Source: Rhodococcus sp. Leaf247
Lineage (GTDB): Bacteria; Actinomycetota; Actinomycetes; Mycobacteriales; Mycobacteriaceae
Length of the DNA stretch: 64,000 nt
Direction of reading: 5' to 3'
Assembly (NCBI RefSeq): GCF_001426185.1
Contig: NZ_LMRP01000001.1
Span: 310,483-374,482 of the forward strand
Shown piece after piece: positions 9,650-21,600 of the stretch (positions are counted from its first letter, which is position 1; each line of letters starts with the position of its first letter). Position numbers and translations under genes: made by a program. Under the pieces are notes generated by a model. The model was not told where the DNA came from, ran no database searches, and saw only the letters and a program-made list of their open reading frames with translations.

Positions 9650-9791
9650 AAGGTCATGAGCGCCAGCATCGAGCCCCGGCTTGCTGGCCGGCAACCCTCC
9701 AACCGCGGTGGGGTGCCCCGGGTGATGACCGGGTTACTCGGTCCGTGATCGTGCGGAGCGAGAGCAAGCGCGGGCCCGATCCCTCGGGCCC
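9650..9791 (+). promoter_or_regulatory. SAM-IV riboswitch upstream of metY
   Basis: GGTCAT (9652-9657) pairs with ATGACC (9725-9730) as the closing stem. Between them lie the conserved core pieces GAGCCCCGGCTTGCTGG, CCGGCAACCCTCC and GGGGTGCCCCGGGTG, the layout of SAM-IV aptamers found before sulfur-metabolism genes in actinobacteria. Downstream bases to about 9770 can supply the extra pseudoknot of this class, and GGGCCCGA/TCGGGCCC (9772-9791) forms a perfect eight-base hairpin. There is no U-tract after it, so the switch may act on translation or through the leader ORF that follows. SAM binding should lower expression of metY and metX. Confidence 0.9.
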
Positions 9792-9819
9792 ACCGACCGG
9801 CACCTCGGAGGTTTCCACC

Positions 9820-9840
9820 ATGTGTTGTAGCTCGCGATAG
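9820..9840 (+). CDS. Six-codon Cys-Cys leader ORF (MCCSSR)
   Basis: ATG TGT TGT AGC TCG CGA TAG lies between the SAM-IV riboswitch and metY. A near-perfect Shine-Dalgarno GGAGGT (9807-9812) is seven bases upstream of the ATG, better than that of most full-length genes here, which argues that it is translated. Mycobacteria have short upstream ORFs with consecutive Cys codons that sense charged tRNA-Cys and attenuate downstream sulfur genes. This ORF fits that model: ribosomes would stall at the Cys codons when cysteine is short. It ends 136 bases before metY. Translation and function are inferred. Confidence 0.6.
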   Translation: MCCSSR

Positions 9841-9976
9841 GCCCCGATACTTCTTTCTCCACGAAGCTCGGCTCGCCTACTGCGCTCTGCACACGGTGAC
9901 GGTGACTCGTGCGGCAGACGTGGTGCGTTCCGACGTGGATTCCCTGCACGCCACCTCCACGAGGAGCACGACAGAC

Positions 9977-11362
9977 ATGACCGACAACTACTCCAACCCG
10001 GACTCACCCGCGCCCGAGGTCTCCGCGCCCGACGTCTCGGGATCCGATGTCGTCGACGCGGTGGGTGCGCCCGTCGAAGATCCGGCTCTGAACTGGAGTT
10101 TCGAGACCCGCCAGGTCCACGTCGGACAGGTTCCCGATGCGACGACCCACGCACGCGCCCTGCCGATCTACCAGACCACCTCGTACACGTTCGACAACAC
10201 CGATCACGCGGCAGCACTGTTCGGACTGGCCGAGCCCGGCAACATCTACACCCGCATCATGAACCCCACGCAGGACGTCGTGGAGCAGCGCATCGCCTCC
10301 CTCGAGGGCGGCGTCGCCGCACTGCTCGTCTCGTCCGGCCAGGCCGCCGAGACGCTGGCGATCCTGAACATCGCCGAGACCGGCGACCACGTCGTCTCCA
10401 GCCCGCGTCTGTACGGCGGCACGTACAACCTCTTCCACTACACGCTGCCGAAGCTGGGCATCACCGTCTCGTTCGTCGACGATCCCGACGACCTCGACCA
10501 GTGGGACAAGGCAGTCCGCCCGGAGACGAAGGCGTTCTACGGGGAGACCATCTCCAACCCGAAGAACGACATCTTCGACATCCGCGGCGTCTCCGATGTC
10601 GCTCATCGCCACGGCATTCCGCTGATCGTCGACAACACCGTCGCGACCCCATACCTGATCCAGCCGCTGAAGCACGGCGCGGACATCGTGGTGCACTCGG
10701 CCACCAAGTACCTCGGCGGCCACGGCACGGCCATCGCCGGCGTCATCGTGGACGGCGGCGGCTTCGACTGGACGCAGGGCCGCTTCACCAACTTCACCAC
10801 CCCTGATCCCAGCTACCACGGTGTGGTGTTCGCCGATCTGGGCGCGCCCGCGTACGCCCTCAAGGCGCGTGTGCAGTTGCTCCGCGACATCGGCGCCGCG
10901 GTGTCCCCGTTCAACGCCTTCCTCATCGGGCAGGGCATCGAGACTCTGTCCCTGCGACTCGAGCGGCACGTGCAGAACGCCACCGCCGTGGCGACGTTCC
11001 TCGAGAACCGCGCGGAGGTCGTCAGCGTCAACTACGCCGGACTCCCGTCGTCGCCCTGGTACGACCGTGGCCGGGAGCTGGCGCCGCGCGGCGCCGGAGC
11101 CATCGTGGCGTTCGAACTCACCGGTGGGCTCGAGGCCGGAAAACGTTTCGTCGACGCCCTGGAACTGCACAGCCATGTCGCTAATATCGGTGACGTGCGT
11201 TCCTTGGTCATCCACCCCGCGTCGACGACGCATTCGCAGTTGTCGCCCGAGGAGCAGGCGGCCTCCGGCGTGACGCCGGGGCTCGTTCGACTCGCCGTCG
11301 GTATCGAGGGAATCGACGACATCCTCGCCGATCTGGAGAAGGGTTTCCGGGCAGCATCTTGA
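9977..11362 (+). CDS. metY: O-acetylhomoserine sulfhydrylase
   Basis: A 461-residue PLP enzyme of the Cys/Met metabolism family that makes homocysteine from O-acetylhomoserine and sulfide. The PLP lysine is in [14 protein letters not shown] (Lys244). The opening [15 protein letters not shown] and [15 protein letters not shown] is typical of MetY and of mycobacterial MetC (Rv3340). The ATG at 9977 was chosen for the GAGGAG site 11 bases upstream; an earlier in-frame ATG (9896) would add 27 low-complexity residues. The first 45 or so residues are acidic and probably disordered, longer than in many homologues. It is coupled to metX by an overlapping TTG and controlled by the upstream riboswitch. 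Confidence 0.94.
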   Translation: MTDNYSNPDSPAPEVSAPDVSGSDVVDAVGAPVEDPALNWSFETRQVHVGQVPDATTHARALPIYQTTSYTFDNTDHAAALFGLAEPGNIYTRIMNPTQDVVEQRIASLEGGVAALLVSSGQAAETLAILNIAETGDHVVSSPRLYGGTYNLFHYTLPKLGITVSFVDDPDDLDQWDKAVRPETKAFYGETISNPKNDIFDIRGVSDVAHRHGIPLIVDNTVATPYLIQPLKHGADIVVHSATKYLGGHGTAIAGVIVDGGGFDWTQGRFTNFTTPDPSYHGVVFADLGAPAYALKARVQLLRDIGAAVSPFNAFLIGQGIETLSLRLERHVQNATAVATFLENRAEVVSVNYAGLPSSPWYDRGRELAPRGAGAIVAFELTGGLEAGKRFVDALELHSHVANIGDVRSLVIHPASTTHSQLSPEEQAASGVTPGLVRLAVGIEGIDDILADLEKGFRAAS

Positions 11363-12510
11363 CACTCGATCTCCCCTCGCTCGCTCGTTCGTCGGCATTT
11401 CCGCCGGCGGACGGGCGGGTGGGCACCGTGCACATCGGCGACGTTCCCCTCGAGAGCGGTCGCGTGGTTCCCGACGCGACCGTCGTGGTGCAGCGGTGGG
11501 GAGAGGTGTCTCCGGCGCGGGACAACGTCGTGCTGGTCGAACACGCACTCACCGGCGACTCCCATGTCACCGGACCGGCCGGGCCGGACCACCCGTCACC
11601 CGGCTGGTGGTCGGGAATGGTCGGTCCCGGAGCGCCGCTGGACACCGACCGTTGGTGCATCCTGGCGACCAACGTCCTGGGTGGCTGCCGCGGTACCACC
11701 GGACCCTCGTCGCTCGATCCCGACGGCGTCGCGTGGGGATCACGTTTCCCGGAGATCTCGATCCGCGACCAGGTCACCGCCGAGCGCATGGTTGCCGACG
11801 CGTTGGGAATCGAGCGTTTCGCGTCGGTGGTCGGCGGATCCATGGGCGGAATGCGCACCCTGGAGTGGCTCGCGTCCCATCCCGACAGGGTGGCCTCCGC
11901 GCTGGTCATCGCTGTCGGCGCCCGGGCGTCCGCCGATCAGATCGGCACGCAGACGACACAGATCGCGGCCATCACCGGGGACCCGGACTGGCAGGGCGGC
12001 GACTATCACCACACGGGTCGAGCTCCGCTGTCCGGTCTCGCCGTGGCGCGGCGCATCGCGCATCTGACCTACCGCACGGAACACGAGCTGGACACACGCT
12101 TCGGCAACCGCTCGCAGGTGGGAGAGGACGCCCTCGACGGTGGTCGCTACGCCGTGCAGAGCTACCTCGAGCATCAGGCAGCGAAACTCGCCGGGCGATT
12201 CGATGCCGGGTCGTACGTACTGCTGACCGAGGCGATGAACCGCCACGACGTCGGACGTGGCCGCGGCGGACTGGAGACCGTCCTGCGGTCCGTCACCGTT
12301 CCGACGGTCGTCGGCGGGGTCGACTCGGACCGGCTCTACCCGCTCCGTCAGCAGCAGGAGATCGCCGACCTGATCCCGTCGTGCGACGGGCTCAGGATCA
12401 TCTCCTCGCGGGACGGACACGACGGCTTCCTCACCGAGCCGGATGCCGTGGCCACCATGCTCATCGCCACCATGGAACTGGCCTCGGATGCTGTGGCTCC
12501 CACGCGCTGA
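11359..12510 (+). CDS. metX: Homoserine O-acetyltransferase
   Basis: A 383-residue alpha/beta-hydrolase-fold enzyme that acetylates L-homoserine with acetyl-CoA, supplying the substrate of MetY. The nucleophile elbow GGSMGGM places the catalytic Ser at residue 161. The conserved [12 protein letters not shown] loop and the late DSDRLYP (Asp) and DGHDGF (His) complete the triad. It starts with TTG within the metY stop region (TTGA overlap), which indicates translational coupling. The counterpart in M. tuberculosis is Rv3341, in the same order. Confidence 0.94.
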   Translation: MTLDLPSLARSSAFPPADGRVGTVHIGDVPLESGRVVPDATVVVQRWGEVSPARDNVVLVEHALTGDSHVTGPAGPDHPSPGWWSGMVGPGAPLDTDRWCILATNVLGGCRGTTGPSSLDPDGVAWGSRFPEISIRDQVTAERMVADALGIERFASVVGGSMGGMRTLEWLASHPDRVASALVIAVGARASADQIGTQTTQIAAITGDPDWQGGDYHHTGRAPLSGLAVARRIAHLTYRTEHELDTRFGNRSQVGEDALDGGRYAVQSYLEHQAAKLAGRFDAGSYVLLTEAMNRHDVGRGRGGLETVLRSVTVPTVVGGVDSDRLYPLRQQQEIADLIPSCDGLRIISSRDGHDGFLTEPDAVATMLIATMELASDAVAPTR

Positions 12511-12586
12511 AACAAGTGTAGGTTGGCACACCTCACAAAGAAACCTGTAGTACACAAGGACCGTCGAAATCAAGTTTCGGGTTTGT

Positions 12587-12592
12587 TAGTGT
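12587..12592 (+). promoter_or_regulatory. Possible -10 element of the NRPS operon
   Basis: TAGTGT fits TANNNT and lies 70 bases before the NRPS start in the 151-base gap after metX. A five-base hairpin (CGAAA/TTTCG) occupies the spacer region just upstream. No clear -35 was found, so this is a weak prediction. Confidence 0.3.
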
Positions 12593-12622
12593 CGGAGCCG
12601 TGGGACATCCACGGTGGGCGGA

Positions 12623-12647
12623 AGTTCACGCAGTGCGCAAGTGAACT
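12623..12647 (+). promoter_or_regulatory. Inverted repeat AGTTCAC-N11-GTGAACT before the NRPS gene
   Basis: Perfect seven-base arms separated by 11 bases, ending 14 bases before the ATG of the synthetase gene and next to its GGGAGA ribosome-binding site. It could be a protein-binding operator (two half-sites about 18 bases apart, nearly two helical turns) or an RNA hairpin that masks the ribosome-binding site. No regulator gene lies beside the cluster. Confidence 0.4.
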
Positions 12648-12661
12648 ATCCGGGAGAACAC

Positions 12662-15600
12662 ATGGCCGAGCGGAGCTCGCACTCGAAGACCGGTGGTGTC
12701 GGCGACGTCGATGCCGGCGTTGATACGGGCAGCGACTACGAGGACGTCTTCGATCTGACCACGGCTCAGCGCGACATGTGGTTGCTGCAGGAGCTCGATC
12801 CCGACGTGACCTTCGCGGTGGCGCACTACATGGACATTCGCGGGCCCATCGATGTGGACCTACTCGCACAGGCGATGCGGCAGACCACGGTGGAGACCGG
12901 ATCCATGCTCACCACCCTCGTCACCGAGGGCGACGAGGCCGACGATCCCGATGCCGGCCGCCGACACACCGTCCGTCAACGCCTCGACAGGTCGCTCGCC
13001 GACGTCGAGCTGATCCGCGTGGACGTCAGCGCCGAGGACGACCCCGAGGATGCCGCGGTCGAGCTCATGACGGAGTTCACCCGGCCGCTGGACATGTACC
13101 GGGACGCGCTCGGCTACACCGCGCTGATCACCCTGGGCGAGGACCATCACTATTGGTACGCCCGCGGGCACCACGTCGCGATCGACGGGTACGGAGCATC
13201 CGTCGCCGCCGCCCGGACCGCCGAGATCTACTCGGCACTGGTCGAGGGCCGGGAACCACCGCCGGCGCGCGCCCGACATCCCCGAGCGTTCGCGCTGGCC
13301 GAGGCGAAGTACCGGGCATCGTCCAGACTCGAGCGGGACCGCGCGTACTGGGCCGGTCTCCGCGACGTCCTGGGTGAGCCGGTCTCCATGTCGGGCCGGG
13401 TCGCTCCCCCGTCGGCGTACAACCACCGCTGCGACACCCTGCTGGGCACCAATGCCGACCGCACCGTCCACGATGCCGCCGAACGTCATCAGAGCACCGT
13501 CGCGGTCGTGGTGGCCGCAGCATTCGCAGCATTCCTCGCCAGGGTCACCGACACCCCGGACGTCGTGGTCACCATGCCCATGGCGGCGCGCGTGACGTCC
13601 TGGATGCGCGAGTCCGCGTCGATGGCCGCCAACGCCGTACCCGTGCCCGCTCACTGCGGCGGCAGCGTCGAGATCGGCGACGTGGTGCGCGAGGTGGGTC
13701 GACGCGTCAGCGAATCCCTGCGTCACCAACTTCTCCCCGCGTCGGAAATCGCGCATCTGCTGGGCGCCCCTGGAGTGACACTCGGCCCGACCATCAACCT
13801 CATGATGTTCGGTGAGCGCGTGATGCTCGGCGACATCCCCGCCGACCTCGAACTCCTCACCTCCGGTCCCACTGCCGACATGGCGGTCACCGTGCACCAG
13901 AGCACCACCTCGGGCCGTCTGCGGGTCGACCTCGAGGGAAATCCGGCGCTGTACTCCGCCGACGACCTGGTGACCCACAGCGAGCGATTCGCCCAGTTCC
14001 TCGTCGAATTCGCGGCCGCCGAGGTCGGCACCCCGCTGCGCACCATCTCCCTGCTGACCGAGCAGGAGCGGCTCGAGGTGCTGCCCCCCACGGACGTCAT
14101 GGTTCCCCCGTTCGCCACGCTCGCCGACATCCTCACGCGCGGAGTCGCTCTCGGCACCGGCAATGCTGCCGTCGTGGACGGCACCGTCGAGGTCACCTAC
14201 GCCGAACTCGACGCACGCTCGGACGACCTGGCACGCGAACTGACCGATCTCGGTATCGGCCCGGACATCGTCGTCGTCTCGGCGTTGCCCCGGTCGCACT
14301 GGTCGATCACCTCGGCGTGGTCCATCGCGAAGTCCGGTGGCGCCTATCTGCCGATCGATCCCGCTCTCCCTCTGGAGCGGATCGCCACGATCGTCCACGA
14401 CAGCGGCGCGCTGGTCGGAGTGACCACGAGCGACCTGGTCGACACCCTCCCGTCCCAGGTGCAGTGGATCCTCGTCGACGACGTCCGCGAACCGTCTCGA
14501 CCCCTCCTCCCCCGACCGGTCTTCTCCCGACCCGGTCCGGACGATCTCGCGTACGTGATCTACACGTCGGGCAGTACCGGCACACCCAAGGGCGTCGCCG
14601 TGACGCATCGCGGACTCGCCGCCATGACCTACGCGGCGATCTCCTCGCACCGACTGCCGCGCGCGGCCCGTGTGATGCATTTCGTCTCACCGGGTTTCGA
14701 CGCATCGATTCTCGAGATGGTGCTCGCCTTCGGGTCGGGGGGAACCCTCGTGGTCGTCCCGTCGGACGTCCACGGCGGCGACGAGCTCGCCGCGGCGCTC
14801 CACGATCTTCGTATCGACGCCGGCTTCGTCACACCGTCGGCACTGGCCACCGTGCGCGTGCCGGTCGGCGGCGGGCCGCGAGCGATCGGCGTGGGCGGCG
14901 ACGTCGTTCCCGCTGCGTTGGTGGACGACTGGGCTCCCGGACGCAGGCTCGTCAACGTCTACGGTCCGACCGAGAGCACGGTCGCCGTGACGTTCGGTCC
15001 ACTGGTCGCCGAACACGAGGTCGAACTGGGATCGCCGTTCCCCGGCATCCGCGCCTTCGTCCTGGACAGCAACCTCGCGCTGACCGCACCGGGATGTGTC
15101 GGCGAGCTGTACCTCGGTGGAACCGGTATCGCACGGGGATACCTCGGCCGCACCGATCTGACCGCCGGCAGGTTCGTCGCCGATCCGTTCGGATACTCCG
15201 ATCGGCTCTACCGCACAGGCGATCTCGTGACCTGGACCACCCGCGGCACCCTCGTCTACCTCGGCCGTCGAGACGGCCAGGTCAAGGTGCGCGGGTTCCG
15301 CATCGAACTGGGCGAGATCGAAGAGGCTCTGCGCTCGTTGTCCGACGTCGTCGACGCCGCCGTCGTCGTGCGCGGCAGTGGCGCACATCGAACTCTGGAC
15401 GGCTTCGTCACCGTGGACGCAGGGTCGGCCGCGGAGTCCGACGGCCTCGTCGACGAGCTGGCGCTCCTGTTGCCGCAGTACATGATTCCCAATCGCATCA
15501 CCGTCCTCGACGAGATGCCCCTGAACCCCAACGGCAAGATCGACCGACGCCGCCTCCCCGAACACAGCGCCCGTGAGGACCGCCCGACACGCGCCCCCGA

Positions 15601-18600
15601 GACGGAGAACGAGATCCTCGTCGCGGGCATCCTAGCCGAGATCCTCGGTCTCGACGACGTCGCCGCGACCGACGACTTCTTCGAGCTGGGCGGGAACTCG
15701 CTGCTGGCGACACGCGTGGCCTCGCGAGTCTCCGCCGTCGGCGGCCACTCCATCGGTGTCCGTGAGATCTTCTCCCACCCCGTGGTGGAACGCCTCGCAC
15801 TCCACCTCGACGACGGAGGTCCAAGGGAATCGGGTGACGAGTCCGGCCCCGTTCCCGTCGACCGCAGCGTCCCCATCGCGGCGTCACCTCCGCAGCGCAG
15901 CATGTGGTGGATCGAGCAGTACCGGCCGTCGGCCACCTATCACGTTCCGATGGCACTGAGAATCTTCGGAACCTTCTCCGTCGAGGCGGCTCGGTCGGCA
16001 CTCGTCGACGTGGTGACGCGCCACGAGAGCCTGCGGACCGTCTTCGGCATCGACGACACGCGTGCCGCAGCCGAGCAGGTCGGACCGGTGCAGATCGTTC
16101 TCGGGATCGAGGCCGCCACGACCGCGCTCGACGTCGCACTGATCGACGCGGCGGACGAGGAGGCCGTCACGGCCACACTCGCGGACGTCGCCTCACGGCC
16201 GTTCGACCTGTTCTCCGACCTCCCGCTCCGAGCCGCGATCCTCACGGTCGGGCCCGGATCGGACGACCATGTTCTCGCCCTGATCCTGCATCACGTCTGC
16301 GTCGACGGCTGGTCCCTCGGTGTCCTCGCGGCCGATCTTCTGGCGGCGTACACGGCTCGTGTCGACGGTGACGAACCACGGTGGGCTCCGCTCCCCGTCC
16401 AGTACGCGGATGCGTCGGAATGGCAGCGTCGATCGCTCGGCTCGCTCGACGATCCGTCGTCGCCCCTCGCCTCCGCGACCGCGTGGTGGCTCGACACTCT
16501 GGCCGGACTGCCCGACGTCCCCACCCCGGGCGCGGATCGCGCACGGCCCGCCGAGCCGACCGGTCTCGGCGCCACCGTCGGGATCGAGCTCGACGCCGAG
16601 CAGACCGCGAAGCTCGACTCGGTGTCCCGCCGAATCGGACTGTCGCATTTCATGATCGTCCACGCGGCGTTGGTCATCGTCCTCGCCGAACTCGGTGCCG
16701 GACACGACGTCACCGTCGGTACGGCCGTCGCCGGACGTCGCCACCAGGACCTCGACACCGTCGTCGGCATGTTCGTCAACTCCGTGGCACTGCGGACGGT
16801 GGTCGATCCGACCGCGACGGTCGCCGAACACCTCGAGGCCGTGCGTACCGCAGACCTCGAGGCGCTCGCCCGGGCCGACATGCCCTTCGAGGTGTTGGTC
16901 GAGGCGCTCGATCCCCCGCGCACTCCCGGACGCCACCCCCTGTTCGACGTGATGCTGACGCAGCGGACCACGCCGAACATCTCTGCGGCCGTCGGTGGTG
17001 CGCAGATCTCGGCTCACCGCATCGATGTGGGGCGCGCGAAGTACGACCTCGAAGTCGTCCTCGACGACTCCGCCGGGCACTCCGGCGGATCCGCGATCGA
17101 GATCGACTACTCGACGGACCTCTACGACCGTCGCACGGCCACCGCCTTCCTCGACCGTCTGCTGTCGGTACTCGACGTCATGACCACGACGCTGGACGCT
17201 CCGCTGTCGGACATCGGCGTCCTGCTTCCCCACGAACGCGCGGCGACCGTTCCCATGCGCGGACGTGCGAAGCTTCGATCCGTCGACGCGGTGACCTCGC
17301 TGGACGAATCGGTCGCGCTCCGCGCCGTCACGACGCCCGGGGCGATCGCGATCGTCGACGGTGATCGCCACACCACCTACGCGGAGCTCGACACTCTGGT
17401 CTCGCGCGGCGCCGCTCGACTGATCGACAACGGGGTCTCCGCCGATACTCGGGTGATCGGACTTCTCCGGCGATCCACCGAGTCGGTGGCGGCGATCCTC
17501 GCTGTCGCCCGCGCCGGTGGGGCGATCGTCCCGGTCGACCCGGACTACCCGGCCGAGCGCCGCCGATTCATGGTGCGCGACAGCAAGACTCTGCACGCCG
17601 TCTGCTCCGATCCCGCCGATGTTCCCAGCGACGGCTTCCTATGGACCACCACCGACGCGTTGTTCGCCGAGGACGGCGTGCCCTCTCTCGCCGTCGACAC
17701 CGACGACTGGTCGATACCTCTCGACTGCACCGCGTACGTCACGTACACCTCGGGAACGACCGGGCGGCCGAAAGGCGTGCAGGTCACGCGGCGCGGCTTC
17801 GGACACGTCACGGCGGAACTGGTGCGCGCGTTCGGGACCACCGAGTCCTCGCGCGTCCTGTCCTTCGCGTCGCCCAGTTTCGACGCGTCGATGCTCGAGC
17901 TGGGTCTGGCCTTCGGATCTGGAGCGACGTTGGTGATCGTGCCTCCCGGCATCGTCGGCGGCACCGAACTGAGCACTCTGGTGCGCGAGCAGAAGGTCAC
18001 CCACACGTTCCTCACGCCGTCCGTGTTGGCGACGATGATCGACGTCGAGCCCCTTCCGGCCGACCTGGTCGGGTTGGGAATCGGTGGGGAGAACTTCGGG
18101 CCGGATCTTCTGGACGCCGTCGCGTCCGGTCGCAGAATAGTCAACGTCTACGGTCCGACCGAAACGACCATCAGTTCGCACCTCGAACACCTCACCCTCG
18201 GCGACGAGGTCTCGATCGGACGCCCGGTCGGTGGCATGCGCGCCGTGGTTCTCGATGCTCGGCTGCGCCCGGTCGCCCCCGGTGTGGAGGGAGAACTCCA
18301 CCTGGCCGGCACGCAGCTGGCCAGGGGGTACCTCGATCGCCCCGCGCTGACGGCCGCCCGGTTCGTCGCGGACCCGTACGGGCTGCCGGGCGCCCGGACC
18401 TACCGCACCGGCGACCTGGCCAAGTGGTCGTTCCCGCCCGACGGGACCGAACCGCTGGTGCGCATCACCGGACGCAGCGACTTCCAGGTCAAGATCCGAG
18501 GGCTCCGCATCGAACTCGGCGAGATCGACGCCGTGTTGTCGACAGCACCCGGTGTCGGCGGCGCCGTGACAGTCACCGCGCCGGGTCCCACCGGCGAGAC

Positions 18601-21600
18601 TCTGCTGGTGTCGTTCGTGCAGTCGGGCGACGGCATCGACGGGGCCGACGTCCTGCGGTTCGCACGCACCCGGCTCCCCCGGCACCTGGTGCCCACCACG
18701 GTCGTCGTGCTCGACCACTTCCCCCTCACCCCTGTGGGCAAGCTCGACCGCGCCGCACTACCCGTGCCCGACACCCTCACGGACGTGTCGGACCGTGCGG
18801 CACGGACCGCTGCGGAGGTCGCTCTCGAGTCGGTCCTGGCCGATGTCCTCGGAGTCGAGAAGGTCGGCGTGAGCGCCGACTTCTTCGCCCTCGGCGGAAC
18901 ATCGCTGACCGCGACCAGGTACGCCGCACGCATCGCGGACGTCACCGGAGTGCACGTCCCGGTGCGGGCCGTCTTCGACCGACCCACCGTCGCCGAATTG
19001 GCCGAACTTCCCGAGCTCGCGGAACTGTCGGAGCTGCCCGCGTTCACCGAGGTGGCCGAGTCGACCGCGGCGAGTCGCCCCACCGACGCACGACACGCAC
19101 TCGGTGCGTCCCACGCCGCTCGGAACCCGATCGTCCGACCTGATCCGATGCCGCTCTCGCCGTCGCAGCTGTCGATGTGGTTCGCCGCGAAGGTGTCGAG
19201 CACAGCGTCGGCATACATCATCGTCGCCGGTCTTCACATCCGTGGACCGCTGGACACGGATGCGGTCGGAGCTGCGTTGGACGACGTCGTAGCCCGCCAC
19301 GAATCGCTGCGCACGGTCTATCCCACCGTGGCCGGCGCCCCCGTCCAGGTCGTTCTCCCCCCGGTTCACGTCCCCCTGACGGTCGTCGAGGCGGGTGCGG
19401 ACGATCTCGACGTCACCGGACCCGAGGTGCAGGCCGTTCTGGACGAGCTCTCCGACACCCCGTTCGAACTGTCCACCGAGGTTCCCGTGCGCGGACGCAT
19501 CATCCGACTGTCCGCGACGGATCATGTCGTGGGCGTCGCCGTCCACCACATCGCGGCCGACGGTGAATCCGTGACCCCGCTGACGACGGACCTCCTTCTC
19601 GCGTACGAAGCTCGCCGCTCGGGTTCCGCGCCCGTGTGGCCCGAGGAACCTGTCCAGTACATCGATCATGTTCTGGCTCGCACCGCATCGATCACCGGCG
19701 ACGCCCGCGAGCAGTCGCTCGCGTTCTGGCGGGAATCGCTCGAGGGAAGTCCGGCCGAGCACTCCCTGGTCACCGACATGGCCCGGCCGGCACGTCCGAC
19801 CGGACGTGCCGACATCGTCGATGCCGTGCTCACGCCGGAGGCCCGGTCCCGAGCCCGCGAGTACGCGGCCGCACACCACGCCACCGAGTTCATGGTCGTC
19901 CACGCGGCCTTGGCGGCCGTACTCGCTGCGCGCACACCCGAGGTGGATCCGCTTCTGGGCTCCGCGGACATCGTGGTGGGAACGCCCTTCGCAGGACGAG
20001 ACGGCTCGGACTCCATGGTCGGCATGGCCGTGAACACTCTCGCGCTGCGCACCCCCGTGTCCCTGTCCCAGTCGTTCGACGAGACTCTGGCCGTGGTCCG
20101 CGACCGCGATCTGGATGCGTTCGACAACGCCGCACTCCCCTTCGACACGCTCGTCTCGGAACTACGTCCCGAGCGCCATCCCGCCCGCCACCCGATCGTG
20201 CAGATCATGCTGTCGGTGCACGGGTCGCCGCCGCTGCATCTGGAACTGGGTGACCGCACGGTCACCGCACTGACCCCTCCGATCGACAAGTCCGCATTCG
20301 ACCTCGTCGTGACCCTCCGCGCCCGCGAGGACGGGGGCGCCGTCGTCTCCGTCACCTACTCGCGAGAGCTGTTCCTGCCCAGCACCGCTCGGGCGATGGC
20401 GGCAGCCGTGGTGGACACCATCGACCGTGCCACCACCGACGGCTCACTGTCTCTCGCCAGCCTGACCGGACCGACACGCATCGGCCCCGGAACCGACTCC
20501 CTCGGACGTCTTCTCCACCGGGCCGCCGACGAATCACCGCACCGGACCGCCGTCGTCGCTGCCGACGGCCGGCGGACGTATGCCGAGCTCCTCGCCGCCG
20601 CGGACTCGCTGGCGGACGAGCTGCGTGCCGCCGGAGCCGTGCCGGGCACAGTCGTGGCTCTGGCCATGGGGCGGTCCCTGGCGTCGGTCACCGCGTTCTG
20701 GGCCATCGCCCGCAGTGGCGCGACCGTGCTGCCGATCGATCCGACGTATCCCGAGGAACGACTGAAGTACATCCTCGAGGATGCGAAACCCGTTCTGGGA
20801 CTGCACGCCGCGCTCACCGCGGTTCCGGCATCCGTGCCGTGGTGGGACCTCGACGTCGACGGCGCACGGGTCGGCTCCACAGAGACGGTCTCGCCGATCG
20901 TTGCCGACGGCCTCCCCCGAGGTGAGCGAACGCTCGACGACGTGGCGTACCTGGTCTACACCTCCGGCACCACCGGGCGACCCAAGCCGGTCGCGGTCAC
21001 CCACCGCGGTCTCGAAAGTCTGGCCGTGGCACTGGGATCCACCTTCGACACCACTCGCACCTCGCGTGTCCTCCACGCTGCCTCACCGGGCTTCGACGCC
21101 GCAGTCCTGGAACTGCTGCTGGCTGTGGGACGCCGTTCGGCGCTGATCGTCGCACCGCCCGCTACCTACGCGGGCCGCGCGTTGTCGGCACTGATCGACC
21201 GTGAGCGGATCGACGTCCTGTTCCTGACACCCGCGTCGCTGGCCACCCTCGATCCGCACGACGTGCCGACGGTGCGCACGGTCGGCACCGGAGGCGAGGC
21301 GCTTCCCGCAGCACTGCTCGAGGCCTGGTCGCACGGACGTCGCGTCGTCAATGCGTACGGGCCCAGTGAGACCACCGTCGCCGCCACCATGGGCGTCCAA
21401 CTCGCCGGCCGACCGCCGCACGTCGGGGCACCGGTGCCCGCGGCCGCCGTCCACATCCTCTCCGACGCGTTGTCGGAGGTCGAGTCCGGCGAGCTCTACG
21501 TCTCGGGTCCGCTTCTGGCGCAGGGATATCCGGGCCGCGCCGCAACCACGGCGTCGAGATTCGTCGCCAGCCCGTTCGGTCGTCCCGGCAGCCGCATGTA

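Noticed and set aside
12518..12536. Possible iron-dependent (IdeR/DtxR) box before the NRPS gene
   Set aside because: AGGT and ACCT half-sites are present, but their spacing is six instead of seven and only 11 of 19 consensus positions match. With no siderophore genes nearby, the case is too weak.
12860..14680. Long minus-strand frames inside the NRPS gene
   Set aside because: The plus frame carries ordered C, A, carrier and TE motifs throughout; the antisense frames follow its third-position GC bias and hold no motif.
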